Numbered from the stretch's first letter, positions 8,740 through 17,492 are shown. The stretch is 64,000 bases of DNA from Ferruginibacter sp. (GCA_014379625.1 JACMLJ010000033.1:124001-188000), one strand, 5' to 3'. The notes: generated from the letters alone by a model not told the origin. Numbers and translations are program-made.

Positions 8740-9864
8740 TCACCTCATAATCGCTTTATCAATATCAGCCCAACTATACTTCCCCTGTACCACCGGTCCC
8801 TTCATAACAAATAAAGTTGGATTGGCCCTGGCTGCAGTTTTTATCGCGGTAGCGTCACTGGTCAATACAGGAATATTATAAACATTGCGGATATTAAAAA
8901 ATGCATTTACCTTTTCCTTATCAGCGGTAATAATATAAACAGGGCGATTTTGTTGCCGGGCCTTTTGCGCCAGGTTGCTGAAGGCCGCAGACCAGTTTCG
9001 GACACCGGTGTTCATATTTTGCAAAAAGAGTAAATAGTACTCTCCGGGCTGGCCCAGTATGGCTTCTGTTACATTTACCCCTGCAGAATCCGACAATGAA
9101 AAATCATTTATAGCAGGAATATTATTTATTCCTTTGGTCACCAGTTTTTGCTTTCTGTCCGCAAATTTCCAGCTACTGTCGGGTAAGTTATCAGTTGTAA
9201 AGTCTTTTTTCTCTCCATTTTTTTCATACACAAAAATGTATTCATATTTATCCGGGACGGCGCCTGCAGGCATTTTTCGGAGTTCGAGTATATTATTTCC
9301 TTTCTTATAAGGAAGACAGTCTCTTAATGGCAAATGTTTTAAAACATAGAATTGTAAAAAAGTTGCACCGGTGATACTGAGGAGTATGATTACTCCGCCC
9401 ATCACAGTTTTAAATAATGGTTGAATATATTTTTTATAAATGAGGAGGAAAATGATCAGGAGCGAAAGAACGATATCTTTAATAAATGTTTGGATCGGGG
9501 TAAGGGGGATACAATCCCCAAAACAACCGCAGGCCCTTATTTTTCCGGTGAATAAAACATAGCTGGTTAAAAAGGTGAAAAATAAAGTAAGCAATAATAA
9601 AAAGGATAGCACCATATTTTTTTTCCACCCAATCAATAAGCCGATACCCAGTACAATTTCTATAACGATCATCGTGATAGAAAACCATAATGACTGGCTA
9701 TGCAGGTAATTCATCAGCCCGGGTAAATATCCATCGCCGGCCCATACTTCAAAAAACTCCTGCATTTTATAGCCCAGACCTAATGGATCGATCGCCTTTA
9801 CCAGGCCGGAAAAAACAAATAAAGATCCAACAAGGATCCGGGCAATCTGTACCACTGAATTCAT
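8740..9864 (-). CDS. BT_3928-family DoxX/MauE-like membrane protein with thioredoxin-like tail
   Basis: The N-terminal ~150 residues form a four-helix DoxX/MauE-type membrane domain (IARILVGSLFVFSGLVKAIDP) with a cysteine cluster RACGCFGDC near residue 110, as in MauE-like redox proteins. A further membrane segment (VIILLSITGATFLQF) leads into a soluble C-terminal region from about residue 240 with a thioredoxin-like fold pattern (VTEAILGQPGEYYLLFLQ, NPTLFVMKGP) but no CxxC. The likely role is in envelope thiol-disulfide handling, inferred from the family only. It lies downstream of the DUF1599 gene on the same strand, a common Bacteroidota pairing. Confidence 0.85.
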   Translation of the reverse strand: MNSVVQIARILVGSLFVFSGLVKAIDPLGLGYKMQEFFEVWAGDGYLPGLMNYLHSQSLWFSITMIVIEIVLGIGLLIGWKKNMVLSFLLLLTLFFTFLTSYVLFTGKIRACGCFGDCIPLTPIQTFIKDIVLSLLIIFLLIYKKYIQPLFKTVMGGVIILLSITGATFLQFYVLKHLPLRDCLPYKKGNNILELRKMPAGAVPDKYEYIFVYEKNGEKKDFTTDNLPDSSWKFADRKQKLVTKGINNIPAINDFSLSDSAGVNVTEAILGQPGEYYLLFLQNMNTGVRNWSAAFSNLAQKARQQNRPVYIITADKEKVNAFFNIRNVYNIPVLTSDATAIKTAARANPTLFVMKGPVVQGKYSWADIDKAIMR

Positions 9865-9903
9865 ATTTTAATAATGAGTGATGAGGAATTAGTATTAAAT
9901 TAA

Positions 9904-10092
9904 GTGTGAATTGGCAATTGCGACCCGAATAAATAAATTAACCGGACCGATTAAAAATAAAGGAAGAGTTTGCATTTCAAATGTGCTATTTAGCTAATTT
10001 GCTAATGTAAAAATGCCCCTATTCCACCTATAAATAATCTACCACGATCAAGGATCAACGATCAACGATCAACCATCAACCATCAACCCTCA
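9904..10092 (-). repeat. GGTTGAT heptad array beginning at the DUF1599 stop codon
   Basis: On the minus strand the TGA stop is immediately followed by about six 7-base units of GGTTGAT/CGTTGAT type (10045-10092). A weaker A/C-rich counterpart lies at about 9904-9924. The array forms the 3' untranslated region of the DUF1599 gene. Confidence 0.65.
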
Positions 10093-10632
10093 ACTACCTT
10101 CTTCCCCCATTAAAATCAATGCAAATACCGCATAGTTCATAATGTCGTAATAGTTTGCATCAATTCCCTCGCTGATGATGGTTTTGCCTTCGTTTAATAA
10201 AATTTGTTTTATGCGCAGTAGTTTCGCTAAAATTAAATCAGTAAAGCTTTCCTGGCTCAGTTGTCGCCAGGCTTCACCATAGTCATGATTTTTATCTTCC
10301 ATCAGTTTTTTTGCAATGCTTACTTTTTCATTGTAAAAACTTTCTACCTGGTCTACTGGTAATTCTTCCGGCGCACCGGTGATAAGGTCTAACTGTATTA
10401 AACCGATGATACTGTAATTTAATATTCCTTTAAACTCACCGGCGATGTCATCACTGATCTTTTGTGCTCCTTTTTCCTGTATGGTGCGTATGCGTTTTGC
10501 CTTGATATAAATTTGATCTGCCACAGATATGGTTCGATATACCCGCCATGAAGTTCCATAGTCGATGGTTTTCTTTAAAAAAATATCCCTGCAGCTTTTG
10601 ATCGCTGTATCATATTGCTGGTTTGTGTTCAT
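10090..10632 (-). CDS. DUF1599 domain protein
   Basis: A 180-residue cytoplasmic protein made of two related halves. Each has a Kxx(D/H)YG core: KKTIDYGTSWRVYR near residue 20 and DKNHDYGEAWRQLS near residue 108, followed by a helical IxxKxxRI segment. This duplicated pattern is typical of the Bacteroidota DUF1599 family, whose function is unknown to me. It is divergent from folP, with promoter elements for both genes in the 53-bp gap, and followed by the BT_3928-family gene. Confidence 0.88.
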   Translation of the reverse strand: MNTNQQYDTAIKSCRDIFLKKTIDYGTSWRVYRTISVADQIYIKAKRIRTIQEKGAQKISDDIAGEFKGILNYSIIGLIQLDLITGAPEELPVDQVESFYNEKVSIAKKLMEDKNHDYGEAWRQLSQESFTDLILAKLLRIKQILLNEGKTIISEGIDANYYDIMNYAVFALILMGEEGS

Positions 10633-10649
10633 AGTTTACTGTAAGTGTA

Positions 10650-10657
10650 TAATTTTG
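10650..10657 (+). promoter_or_regulatory. Bacteroidota -7 element for folP
   Basis: TAATTTTG matches TAnnTTTG and lies 28 bp before the folP ATG. No clear -33 element was found at ideal spacing. Confidence 0.45.
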
Positions 10658-10664
10658 TGGCAGT

Positions 10665-10672
10665 CAAAAATA
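10665..10672 (-). promoter_or_regulatory. Bacteroidota -7 element for the DUF1599 gene
   Basis: On the minus strand this reads TATTTTTG, matching TAnnTTTG, 32 bp before the DUF1599 ATG. It is 7 bp from the opposing folP element, so the two promoters overlap. Confidence 0.45.
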
Positions 10673-10685
10673 CTGTTTCTAACTG

Positions 10686-11522
10686 ATGTACACACTTAAC
10701 TGCAAAGGAAAATTATTAGTAATTGATCAGCCACTGGTAATGGGCATCATCAATGCCACGCCTGATTCCTTTTATAAAAGTCATTTACAAACCGGGTTAG
10801 CGGGTATTGTTTCACTGGCGGGAAAAATGATCCGTGAAGGTGCGGCTATATTTGATATTGGCGGGCAAAGCACCCGGCCGGGGAGTGAAAGAATTGCTGC
10901 TTTAGCGGAAACAGAAAGAGTATTACCGGTTATTGAAGCAATTAAATCCAGTTACCCGGAGATCATCCTTTCTATTGATACCTACCATGCCGGCGTAGCC
11001 GAAAAAGCAGTGAATGCAGGCGCATCTATTGTAAACGATATTAGCGGGGGTACATTGGACAGGGAAATGATCGCTACGGTTGCCGGTTTAAAAGTTCCTT
11101 ATATCTGTATGCATATGAAAGGTACCCCTGAAAGCATGCAAAAAAATCCGGTGTATGATGATGTGGTTAAAGAAGTGTTAGACTATTTTATTATAAAAAT
11201 AAATGAATGTAAACAGGCAGGGATACATGATGTAATTATTGATCCGGGATTTGGTTTTGGCAAAACCATTGCGCATAATTTTCAATTACTGAAACATCTG
11301 GCCGTATTTAAAATGCTGGAAAAACCAGTACTGGCCGGTCTGTCCAGGAAAAGTACGGTTTATAAAACGCTGGGTATTACTATGGAGGAAGCCTTAAACG
11401 GCACTACGGTATTAAACACCATTGCGCTGATGCACGGGGCGTGTGTCTTAAGGGTACACGATGTAAAAGAGGCAAAAGAAGCGGTAGGTCTTCTGGCTGC
11501 CTGTGAAAAAGCGCAGCAATGA
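10686..11522 (+). CDS. folP: Dihydropteroate synthase
   Basis: Condenses 6-hydroxymethyl-dihydropterin pyrophosphate with p-aminobenzoate in folate synthesis; cytoplasmic TIM barrel. At 278 residues it is full length. Motifs in order: VMGIINATPDSF (residues ~19-30), GGQSTRPGSE (pABA/pyrophosphate loop), SIDTYHAGVA, SIVNDISGG, CMHMKGTP, IIDPGFGFGKT and GLSRKS. It is monocistronic by position: divergent from DUF1599 on the left, convergent with the FKBP gene on the right. In many Bacteroidota folP is followed by a diadenylate cyclase gene; here it is not. Confidence 0.97.
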   Translation: MYTLNCKGKLLVIDQPLVMGIINATPDSFYKSHLQTGLAGIVSLAGKMIREGAAIFDIGGQSTRPGSERIAALAETERVLPVIEAIKSSYPEIILSIDTYHAGVAEKAVNAGASIVNDISGGTLDREMIATVAGLKVPYICMHMKGTPESMQKNPVYDDVVKEVLDYFIIKINECKQAGIHDVIIDPGFGFGKTIAHNFQLLKHLAVFKMLEKPVLAGLSRKSTVYKTLGITMEEALNGTTVLNTIALMHGACVLRVHDVKEAKEAVGLLAACEKAQQ

Positions 11523-11593
11523 TCTAAGGCCGTTCGGACGCGACATGAGCGGAGGTTCCGGATTTTTCTCTTCCGGGTTGCTTCAAATAATAC

Positions 11594-11625
11594 ACAAAAA
11601 AAGCGCTCCGGGTTTCCGGAACGCT
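11594..11625 (-). terminator. Terminator of the nrnA-FKBP operon
   Basis: Stem of AGCG/CGCT plus TCCGG/CCGGA with one C-A mismatch and a GTTT loop (11602-11625). On the minus strand a run of seven T follows. It lies 20 bp past the FKBP stop and probably also stops folP transcripts. Confidence 0.8.
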
Positions 11626-11644
11626 GTATAAATTTAAAGAAAGA

Positions 11645-12679
11645 TTACTTTTTATCCGTTGAGCCTTTTGGAGCTTTTTTCATGGCCTCTTCCTGCATTT
11701 TTTGCTGGTTGGCCATTTGTTCCTGTTGTTTTGCCATTAACATCGCTTCATTTTGCTCGGGCGTTAAGATATCCAGCACTTCTATATCAAACTGCAGGTT
11801 TTCATTTGGTTTAATACCTGGTTCCCTGCCGTTAACCCCATAAGCTAATGAAGACGGGATAAATAAGGTTGCTTTACTTCCTTTTTTCAACATTTTCAAC
11901 CCATCTATCCAACCCGGAATTACCCCAAACTGGCTCATATCAACACTTAAAGGATCTACATGGCCAAATTTCGGATCAACATTTGAATCAAATACAGAAT
12001 CTGCTAATGTTTTGCCTGTATAATTAACAAGCGCTATATTTTTCTCGCTAAGATTTTCGCCAGCTCCCGGATTAGTAATTACCACATAAGTGCCCCAATC
12101 AGTTTTAGCTGCCTTGGTTCCTTTTTTAGCCATGAAATCTGTTAATATCTGTGCGTCAATTTTCATTTGCGGCGCGAGTGTGGTTACAAGATCTTTTTTA
12201 ATCTGGGCGTTGGCCTTTTTATAGGCTTTGACTTTTGCAAGCGGTATATAAGACTGGTATGCGCTGTCCGATTGTTCCTTGGTAGCAAATGCGTTTGTAA
12301 TCTTAAAAGCCTGGATGATAAACTGGCCTTTTTTCATGAACGGCGCCCCTTGTCCTTTATTGATAATCGAGTCTGTTGATATTTTTAATACTACACTGTC
12401 ACCTACATTCACATCTTTAAAAATCTCCTTAAATAGAGGGGGGAACTGGGCAGTATCATAGGGGGCGTATTGTGGGATGCCATCTTCAAAGCTGCTGGAT
12501 AAGATACTGTCTTTATACTTGGCAACAGCATACAATTCCATGTAATTACCGGTAACTAATTTTTTACCGTTCTTAGATTTAATAATTTTATACTGGGTAC
12601 CATCCTTGGCTTTTTTAAAAGGTTGCGTACAGCTTGTAACTAATAAGGTTACCGCTAATAGATAAAAAAAATGCTTCAT
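11645..12679 (-). CDS. FKBP-type peptidyl-prolyl isomerase lipoprotein
   Basis: A 344-residue lipoprotein (signal MKHFFYLLAVTLLVTSC) predicted to help protein folding in the envelope. The C-terminal FKBP domain spans about residues 215-308, with VNYTGK, FDSN, VIPGWIDGLKMLKKGSK and IPSSLAYG. The N-terminal half (residues 25-130) looks like a second, diverged FKBP fold (GNYMELYAVAKYKDSILSSS, NVGDSVVLKI). The C-terminal tail is a Gln/Met/Lys-rich helix. It starts 10 bp after the nrnA stop, so the two form an operon ending in the terminator at 11594-11625. Confidence 0.9.
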   Translation of the reverse strand: MKHFFYLLAVTLLVTSCTQPFKKAKDGTQYKIIKSKNGKKLVTGNYMELYAVAKYKDSILSSSFEDGIPQYAPYDTAQFPPLFKEIFKDVNVGDSVVLKISTDSIINKGQGAPFMKKGQFIIQAFKITNAFATKEQSDSAYQSYIPLAKVKAYKKANAQIKKDLVTTLAPQMKIDAQILTDFMAKKGTKAAKTDWGTYVVITNPGAGENLSEKNIALVNYTGKTLADSVFDSNVDPKFGHVDPLSVDMSQFGVIPGWIDGLKMLKKGSKATLFIPSSLAYGVNGREPGIKPNENLQFDIEVLDILTPEQNEAMLMAKQQEQMANQQKMQEEAMKKAPKGSTDKK

Positions 12680-12689
12680 TTGTATGTGT

Positions 12690-13709
12690 TTAAAATTGAT
12701 AATTGCTTAGCTGATCTTTGTTTTCCTTCATCGCCTGTATAAATTTTGCTTCCACCTCTTCCAGCGGCTCTTTGCTTTGTCCGCCCGCCGCGTTAAAATG
12801 CCCGCCCCCGCTAAAATATTTACGGGCAAAGGTATTTACATCAAAGCCGCCCTTGCTCCTGAATGAACATTTACGTTCTTCTCCCCTGTCAATAATAATA
12901 GCCGCAAGCTTGATACCCTTGATACTCAACGGGTAATTCACCAATCCCTCCGTGTCACCAGTGATGATATTATATTTTACCAGGTCTTGCTGGGGTACGG
13001 CGATTAAAGCGGTATTGTATTCGTAAAAAACCTGCAACCTGTTCTGCAATACATTTCCAATAAACCGGAAGCGGTTCTCAAGATAGTTGTCAAACAATTC
13101 TTCGTGTACCCGGCTATGTTGCAATCCCTTATCCTTCAGGCTGGCCACCATCCTGTGCACGGCTGCTGTGGTAATCGGGAAACGAAATGAACCGGTATCC
13201 GTCATAACGCCTGCATATAAACACTCTGCAACAGATTCATTGATCTTATCATCATTCCCTGAATTTATGATGAGATCATACACCATTTCGCAGGTAGAAC
13301 TCTTGGTTGTTTCACTGATGCCGTACGCAAATTTATCCACCTGTGGTTCCTGGTGATGATCAATTAAGATCCGTTTGCCGTTGGCATTACCCAATCTTTC
13401 CTCCATACGCCGGGTGCGGTTGAGGGTATTAAAGTCGAGACAGAAAATCCAATCGGCCGAATCTATTACAGCATTCGCTTCTGGTGTCTGCCTTTCGTAA
13501 TCCAATACTTCTTTGCTACCAGGCATCCAGTCCAAAAAATCTGCCCAGTTTGTAGGGGAAATAACGGTAACATGATGACCAAATTGCTTTAAAAAATGAA
13601 ACAGGCCAAGTGAAGAGCCCATTGCATCACCGTCTGGTTTCTGGTGGGTGGTAATGACCACCCTTCTTGGTTCCTTCAGTAAAAGATATATTTTGTTTAT
13701 TTGCTGCAT
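12690..13709 (-). CDS. nrnA: DHH/DHHA1 phosphoesterase, NrnA-like oligoribonuclease
   Basis: Predicted to degrade nanoRNA/pGpN and possibly dephosphorylate pAp in the cytoplasm. The N-terminal DHH domain shows THQKPDGDAMGSSLG near residue 21, a metal-binding CLDFN and the signature LIDHHQEP. The C-terminal DHHA1 domain has FSGGGHFNAAGG. The frame is open to 13757, but the ATG at 13709 starts directly before the conserved fold, and a TAnnTTTG element at 13719-13726 sits inside the longer version, so the start at 13709 (339 residues) is preferred. Co-transcribed with the FKBP gene. Confidence 0.92.
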   Translation of the reverse strand: MQQINKIYLLLKEPRRVVITTHQKPDGDAMGSSLGLFHFLKQFGHHVTVISPTNWADFLDWMPGSKEVLDYERQTPEANAVIDSADWIFCLDFNTLNRTRRMEERLGNANGKRILIDHHQEPQVDKFAYGISETTKSSTCEMVYDLIINSGNDDKINESVAECLYAGVMTDTGSFRFPITTAAVHRMVASLKDKGLQHSRVHEELFDNYLENRFRFIGNVLQNRLQVFYEYNTALIAVPQQDLVKYNIITGDTEGLVNYPLSIKGIKLAAIIIDRGEERKCSFRSKGGFDVNTFARKYFSGGGHFNAAGGQSKEPLEEVEAKFIQAMKENKDQLSNYQF

Positions 13710-13718
13710 AAAGCGGCG

Positions 13719-13726
13719 CAAAAGTA
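13719..13726 (-). promoter_or_regulatory. Bacteroidota -7 element for nrnA
   Basis: Minus strand reads TACTTTTG, matching TAnnTTTG. It lies 10 bp before the chosen nrnA ATG and supports that start over the longer frame. Confidence 0.5.
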
Positions 13727-13909
13727 AGGTAAATATACCAGTATATGGCTGGGGCATGATTTTTTGATGCCTTATTATTTTATCCCTAAGCTTTACTTAA
13801 ATAAAAAAAGGTAATGGTAAGTCTCCTAATTTGTTTGCCCCGCTTTCATACACCCTACGGTTATTAAAAAATCAGCTATCAAAAAGTCAGGCATCAGGCA
13901 TTGAAATAC

Positions 13910-13917
13910 TATCTTTG
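13910..13917 (+). promoter_or_regulatory. Bacteroidota -7 element for ndk
   Basis: TATCTTTG, an exact TAnnTTTG match, 18 bp before the ndk ATG at 13936. It lies within the upstream extension of the reading frame and so argues against the earlier start at 13831. Confidence 0.55.
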
Positions 13918-13935
13918 CGCCTCAAATTTATAAAC

Positions 13936-14352
13936 ATGAGTAACAGAACCTTTACAATGATTAAACCCGATGCAACCGAAAAAGGTTACACCGGGGCTAT
14001 TTTGGAAAAAATAAATGCCGCAGGTTTTAAGATTGTAAGCCTGAAAATGCTGCACTTATCTGCAGAAAAGGCCGGTGAATTTTATGCGGTACACAGGGAA
14101 AGGCCTTTTTATGGAGAACTGGTGGAATTTATGAGCCGGGGACCTATTAGCGCGGCTATTTTAGAAAAAGACAATGCAGTGGAAGATTTCAGAATTTTAA
14201 TAGGCGCCACCAATCCCGCACAGGCTGAAGAAGGTACCATTCGCAAATTATATGCAGCATCCATTGGCGAAAATGCGATCCATGGCAGTGACAGTGATGC
14301 AAATGCTGCTATTGAAGGTAATTTCTTTTTTAGTAAACTGGAACAGTTTTAA
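13936..14352 (+). CDS. ndk: Nucleoside diphosphate kinase
   Basis: Transfers the gamma-phosphate of ATP to nucleoside diphosphates through a phosphohistidine. The 138-residue protein has the normal family length when started at 13936. Visible landmarks are FTMIKPDA at the N-terminus, the helix hairpin region, FMSRGP, and the active-site segment [12 protein letters not shown] with its catalytic His. The C-terminus FFFSKLEQF is typical. A 10-bp-stem terminator follows 23 bp after the stop, so the gene is monocistronic. Confidence 0.97.
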   Translation: MSNRTFTMIKPDATEKGYTGAILEKINAAGFKIVSLKMLHLSAEKAGEFYAVHRERPFYGELVEFMSRGPISAAILEKDNAVEDFRILIGATNPAQAEEGTIRKLYAASIGENAIHGSDSDANAAIEGNFFFSKLEQF

Positions 14353-14375
14353 TTCAACTTATTGGATCCTTTTAT

Positions 14376-14401
14376 CAAAGCCGCTGAAATTAGCGGCTTT
14401 G
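14376..14401 (+). terminator. Rho-independent terminator of ndk
   Basis: Stem CAAAGCCGCT with AGCGGCTTTG, loop of 6 bases, in an A/T-rich context. Confidence 0.8.
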
Positions 14402-14862
14402 TTATGCAGTGTATGCCAAAGGCCTGATTTTTTGTTTTATAAATTTTTATATTATTGTCCGACTAAATGCTTGATACCTTTATCCCGCCTATATGACCTC
14501 ACCCCAGCCCCTCTCCCCCTTCGACAAGCTCAGGATTCAGGGGCTATAACCCTTAATGGTAAAAGCTTTTAGCAAATAAGGCTGCTTTTTGCCGGACAAT
14601 AGTGAAATTTTTATCCGGCCCTGACATTTATTTAATGGTAAATCAACCAATACTACTATCTTACGGTATAATGTTTTAATGATTTATTTTTACCAGGCGC
14701 TTGCTGATTGCTTATTATTCGTTTTTTATTAAACTGCTAAACATTCATAAAACGAATATCCAAATCCTGGTCAATAAAAATTTTCCAATATCTCCCTTTT
14801 GTTATATTTAAATCCCTGCAATTGGACCAAGCAGTGTATGTAGTATTTCTAAATTTTTTATT
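14402..14862. other. Intergenic region with a possible small inverted-repeat element
   Basis: No gene seen. It contains the 149-bp segment bounded by TATTGTCCG and CGGACAATA (listed separately). The remainder is A/T-rich leader for the sensor kinase gene. Confidence 0.5.
14453..14601. mobile_element. Possible MITE-like or REP-like element
   Basis: A 149-bp segment has perfect 9-bp terminal inverted repeats (TATTGTCCG at 14453-14461, CGGACAATA at 14593-14601). Its centre contains a C-rich CTCACCCCAGCCCCTC stretch next to CTTCGACAAGCTCAGG, a word that is widely repeated in bacterial genomes. No target-site duplication is evident, and there is no transposase. Tentative. Confidence 0.35.
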
Positions 14863-16026
14863 ATGAAGGTCGCCGCCTATTTACCCGATGAAGACAGCAG
14901 GATAATTAATCTTTTATCTTACGGTATACTGGATACCGCCGAAGAAAGGGATTTTGACGATTTGGCCGAACTGGTTGCACAGGTTTGTAATTGTCAGTAT
15001 GCAATGGTAACCTTTATGGATAAAGACCGGCATTGGTTTAAGGCCAGGAGAAATGTAGAAATAAAAGAAAGTTCCCGGGATATTTCATTTTGTTCGCATA
15101 CGATGCTGCAGGAGGATGTAATGGTGGTGAATGACACAAAAAAAGATAAGCGTTTTTTTGATAGTCCACATGTAACGGGAGGATATAAAGTTGCCTTTTA
15201 CGCAGGGGTTTCTATTATTAGCGCAGCAGGTTATAAAATAGGCACCGTATGCGCTATGGACAAAAAGGCAAAGATGGTTTTTACTGATGAGCAAAAAAAT
15301 GCCCTGAAAATAATTGCCCACCAGTGTACAGCGCTATTGGAATTAAGGGTAAAAAATAAACTGATTGCAGAGCAAAGTGACGCATTGGTTGCAGAGGAGA
15401 AAAAAATAGTGCAGTTAACGCTTACCGGACACGATGAGGAAAAAAGTTTTATTGCAAATGAACTGCATGAAAATTTTGCCCAAACCCTTGCCGCCACTAA
15501 ACTTTATCTTGATTTTGCCGAGCAATCAAAAGAACTGAGCGCCGATTTTATTAAAAAATCCAAAGCTAATATCCTTCAAATTATAAAAGATATTAAAGCA
15601 TTGTCGAAGTCCATCCTGCCCAGCACTTTTCAAAATACCAATTATTTAGGATTTATCCAGGAAATGCTCAACGAATATGGCCAGCAGAATAATAAAAAAA
15701 TAGCATTCCGGCATGAAGGAAAATTAGACTGCTACGATTCAAAAATCGGGCTTACCTTATTCCGCATCATACAGTACCAGTTAAAAAATGCGCACAATTG
15801 CGGGGCGAAAAAAATAGCCATTAAAATCAAAACGGATACAGTTATCAGGTTAGAATTTACAGATGACGGAAAAAATACGGATTCATTCAAACCCGAAAGA
15901 ATGATGCTTTTACATCATATTGAAACAAGAATTGCCATTGTAAAAGGCCATGTAAATGTAGGCCTGGATAAACATGGGCACAATATCCTGGAGATAGAAA
16001 TACCTTTAATAGTGGAACAGGAATGA
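14863..16026 (+). CDS. GAF-domain sensor histidine kinase-like protein
   Basis: A 387-residue soluble protein. Residues 1-165 form a GAF sensory domain (RIINLLSYGILDTAEERDFDDL is the usual entry to this class; CxxH near 77-79). A helical linker follows. Around H202 (ELHENFAQTLAATKLYL) it resembles a HisKA_3 dimerisation/phosphoacceptor helix. The ATPase region has an N-box-like FRIIQYQLKNAHN near residue 300 and DDGKN instead of DDGxG; a G-box is not visible. It may therefore be a weak or inactive kinase. No transmembrane segments and no response regulator gene nearby. Confidence 0.8.
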   Translation: MKVAAYLPDEDSRIINLLSYGILDTAEERDFDDLAELVAQVCNCQYAMVTFMDKDRHWFKARRNVEIKESSRDISFCSHTMLQEDVMVVNDTKKDKRFFDSPHVTGGYKVAFYAGVSIISAAGYKIGTVCAMDKKAKMVFTDEQKNALKIIAHQCTALLELRVKNKLIAEQSDALVAEEKKIVQLTLTGHDEEKSFIANELHENFAQTLAATKLYLDFAEQSKELSADFIKKSKANILQIIKDIKALSKSILPSTFQNTNYLGFIQEMLNEYGQQNNKKIAFRHEGKLDCYDSKIGLTLFRIIQYQLKNAHNCGAKKIAIKIKTDTVIRLEFTDDGKNTDSFKPERMMLLHHIETRIAIVKGHVNVGLDKHGHNILEIEIPLIVEQE

Positions 16027-16140
16027 ATTGGTGAATGGTGAATTGGTGAATGGTGAATGGTGGATATTGACCATAAAGGTTTCCTTACACTCCCGCGAAT
16101 TTACCCATTGCCCAATGCCTGTTCCCTATCCACCATCATC
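16027..16140 (+). repeat. GGTGAAT heptad hairpin after the sensor kinase stop
   Basis: The stop codon is followed at once by four to five GGTGAAT/TGGTGAA units (16027-16065). A C/A-rich counterpart lies at about 16098-16140 (CCCATTGCCCAATG, TCCACCATCATC). The two could pair in the transcript. The segment ends at the convergent radical SAM gene. Confidence 0.65.
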
Positions 16141-16146
16141 TGCTGC

Positions 16147-17445
16147 TTAATGCGCAAAGTCTATTTCATAATCTCCCCTGATCCTTTCAATGGAAGGATT
16201 AAAATATCCGAATTTTACCTGTGGAAATTCTTCATGGATCAACTCCATAAATTGTTTTACCCCCATACATTCCCCCGTATCTGCTACACCTATTTTAGCC
16301 AGGTACCAATCCGGATCAATATTGAAATTACGCCACTGGATCATACACAGATCGGTTTCTTGAATAAGTTTACGCAGGGCTTCGTATTCTTCTATGCTGT
16401 CGGTCATGCCGGGGAAAACAAAATAATTAATGCTTGTCCACCCACCATAACTCCTCACAATTTTAAGGCTTTCCAATAAATCCGCAAATGTGTAGTTATT
16501 AGGGCGGTAGTAGGGAGTGTAAATATTTTCCCTCGCAGAGTTTGTACTTAGCCGCATACTATTTAAACCGGCTTCACACAAGGCGCGTACTGCTTCGGGT
16601 TTGCTGCCGTTGGTGTTTATATTGATACTTCCTTTTTGGGTATGTTTTCTTATTTCAATTATACTGTCGCGGATGGTTTCCCACATTAGTAAAGGTTCGC
16701 CCTCGCATCCCTGGCCAAAACTGATGATGGGGTACGGGGCTGTTTCGAGGTGGGGTACGGTAAATTCTGTGATCTCTTCCGGCGTGGGCCTGAATGTAAG
16801 CCTGTCCTGCGTGCTTACGATGGTTTCTTCCACCGGTTGAAAACTAATACAGCCAATACAATTGGCATTGCAGGCGGGCGAAGAAGGTACGGGGCATTCC
16901 CAGCGGCCCAGGGCAAAATTCCTGGCAGCCGGACAATTATAGGTGAGGCAGCAATTTTCCATTAAATGTTTTACCAACCGGTTATCAGGATAGGCTTTAA
17001 GTAACGCTGCTGTTCCCGTTTTTATTTTTTCTTCATCATAACCAATTGTTTCCTGCCGGATATCCTGTTCAATGCGAACGGCAGGTACGTAAAATTTATC
17101 ATTCAGCCAACCGGCCGCCGTATAACAAAATAAAGGTAAAGTGGGCGCATCCGCGGATGTTTCATAAGCGGCCATGTACAAGCCCGTATGCGCCGGTGGA
17201 ATAAAAGCGGCCACCGCCCAGCCCTTTTCGCACAGGCGCATATTGCCCGATTGTGTATCTGTGCCGATACCCCTGCGACCAGGCAATTCATAAAGATTGC
17301 CTCCAAAGGGAAGTTCAATCCATTCGTCTAATGGAACAGGCAAGGCATCCCAGCCGCTACGGCCAGTTGCATACAAGCTGGTATCTTCAAATATATTTCC
17401 CTTTCCATCGGAGTAAAGTATGTAGGGGCTTTGTTGTAGTTGCAT
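16147..17445 (-). CDS. Radical SAM protein
   Basis: A 432-residue cytoplasmic enzyme. The 4Fe-4S cluster motif is CxxxCxxC at C192, C196 and C199 (ACNANCIGC). After it come YPIISFGQGCEGEPLL, a SAM-binding glycine-rich strand, INTNGSKPEAV and a strand with SMRLSTNSA, as in the radical SAM barrel. The N-terminal 160 residues are a separate domain of unknown role; a further cysteine group (CCLTYNC) precedes the cluster. No SPASM-type cysteine tail is seen. The reaction is unknown. It is transcribed alone, convergent with the sensor kinase. Confidence 0.85.
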   Translation of the reverse strand: MQLQQSPYILYSDGKGNIFEDTSLYATGRSGWDALPVPLDEWIELPFGGNLYELPGRRGIGTDTQSGNMRLCEKGWAVAAFIPPAHTGLYMAAYETSADAPTLPLFCYTAAGWLNDKFYVPAVRIEQDIRQETIGYDEEKIKTGTAALLKAYPDNRLVKHLMENCCLTYNCPAARNFALGRWECPVPSSPACNANCIGCISFQPVEETIVSTQDRLTFRPTPEEITEFTVPHLETAPYPIISFGQGCEGEPLLMWETIRDSIIEIRKHTQKGSININTNGSKPEAVRALCEAGLNSMRLSTNSARENIYTPYYRPNNYTFADLLESLKIVRSYGGWTSINYFVFPGMTDSIEEYEALRKLIQETDLCMIQWRNFNIDPDWYLAKIGVADTGECMGVKQFMELIHEEFPQVKFGYFNPSIERIRGDYEIDFAH

Positions 17446-17492
17446 AAGAAATGTTATCAGTTGGAAACTTATTTGTACAGTGCTGTAATTAC

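Noticed and set aside
16057..16479. Plus-strand open frame overlapping the end of the radical SAM gene
   Set aside because: It lies antisense to conserved radical SAM coding sequence and inside the heptad repeat; no homology pattern is visible.
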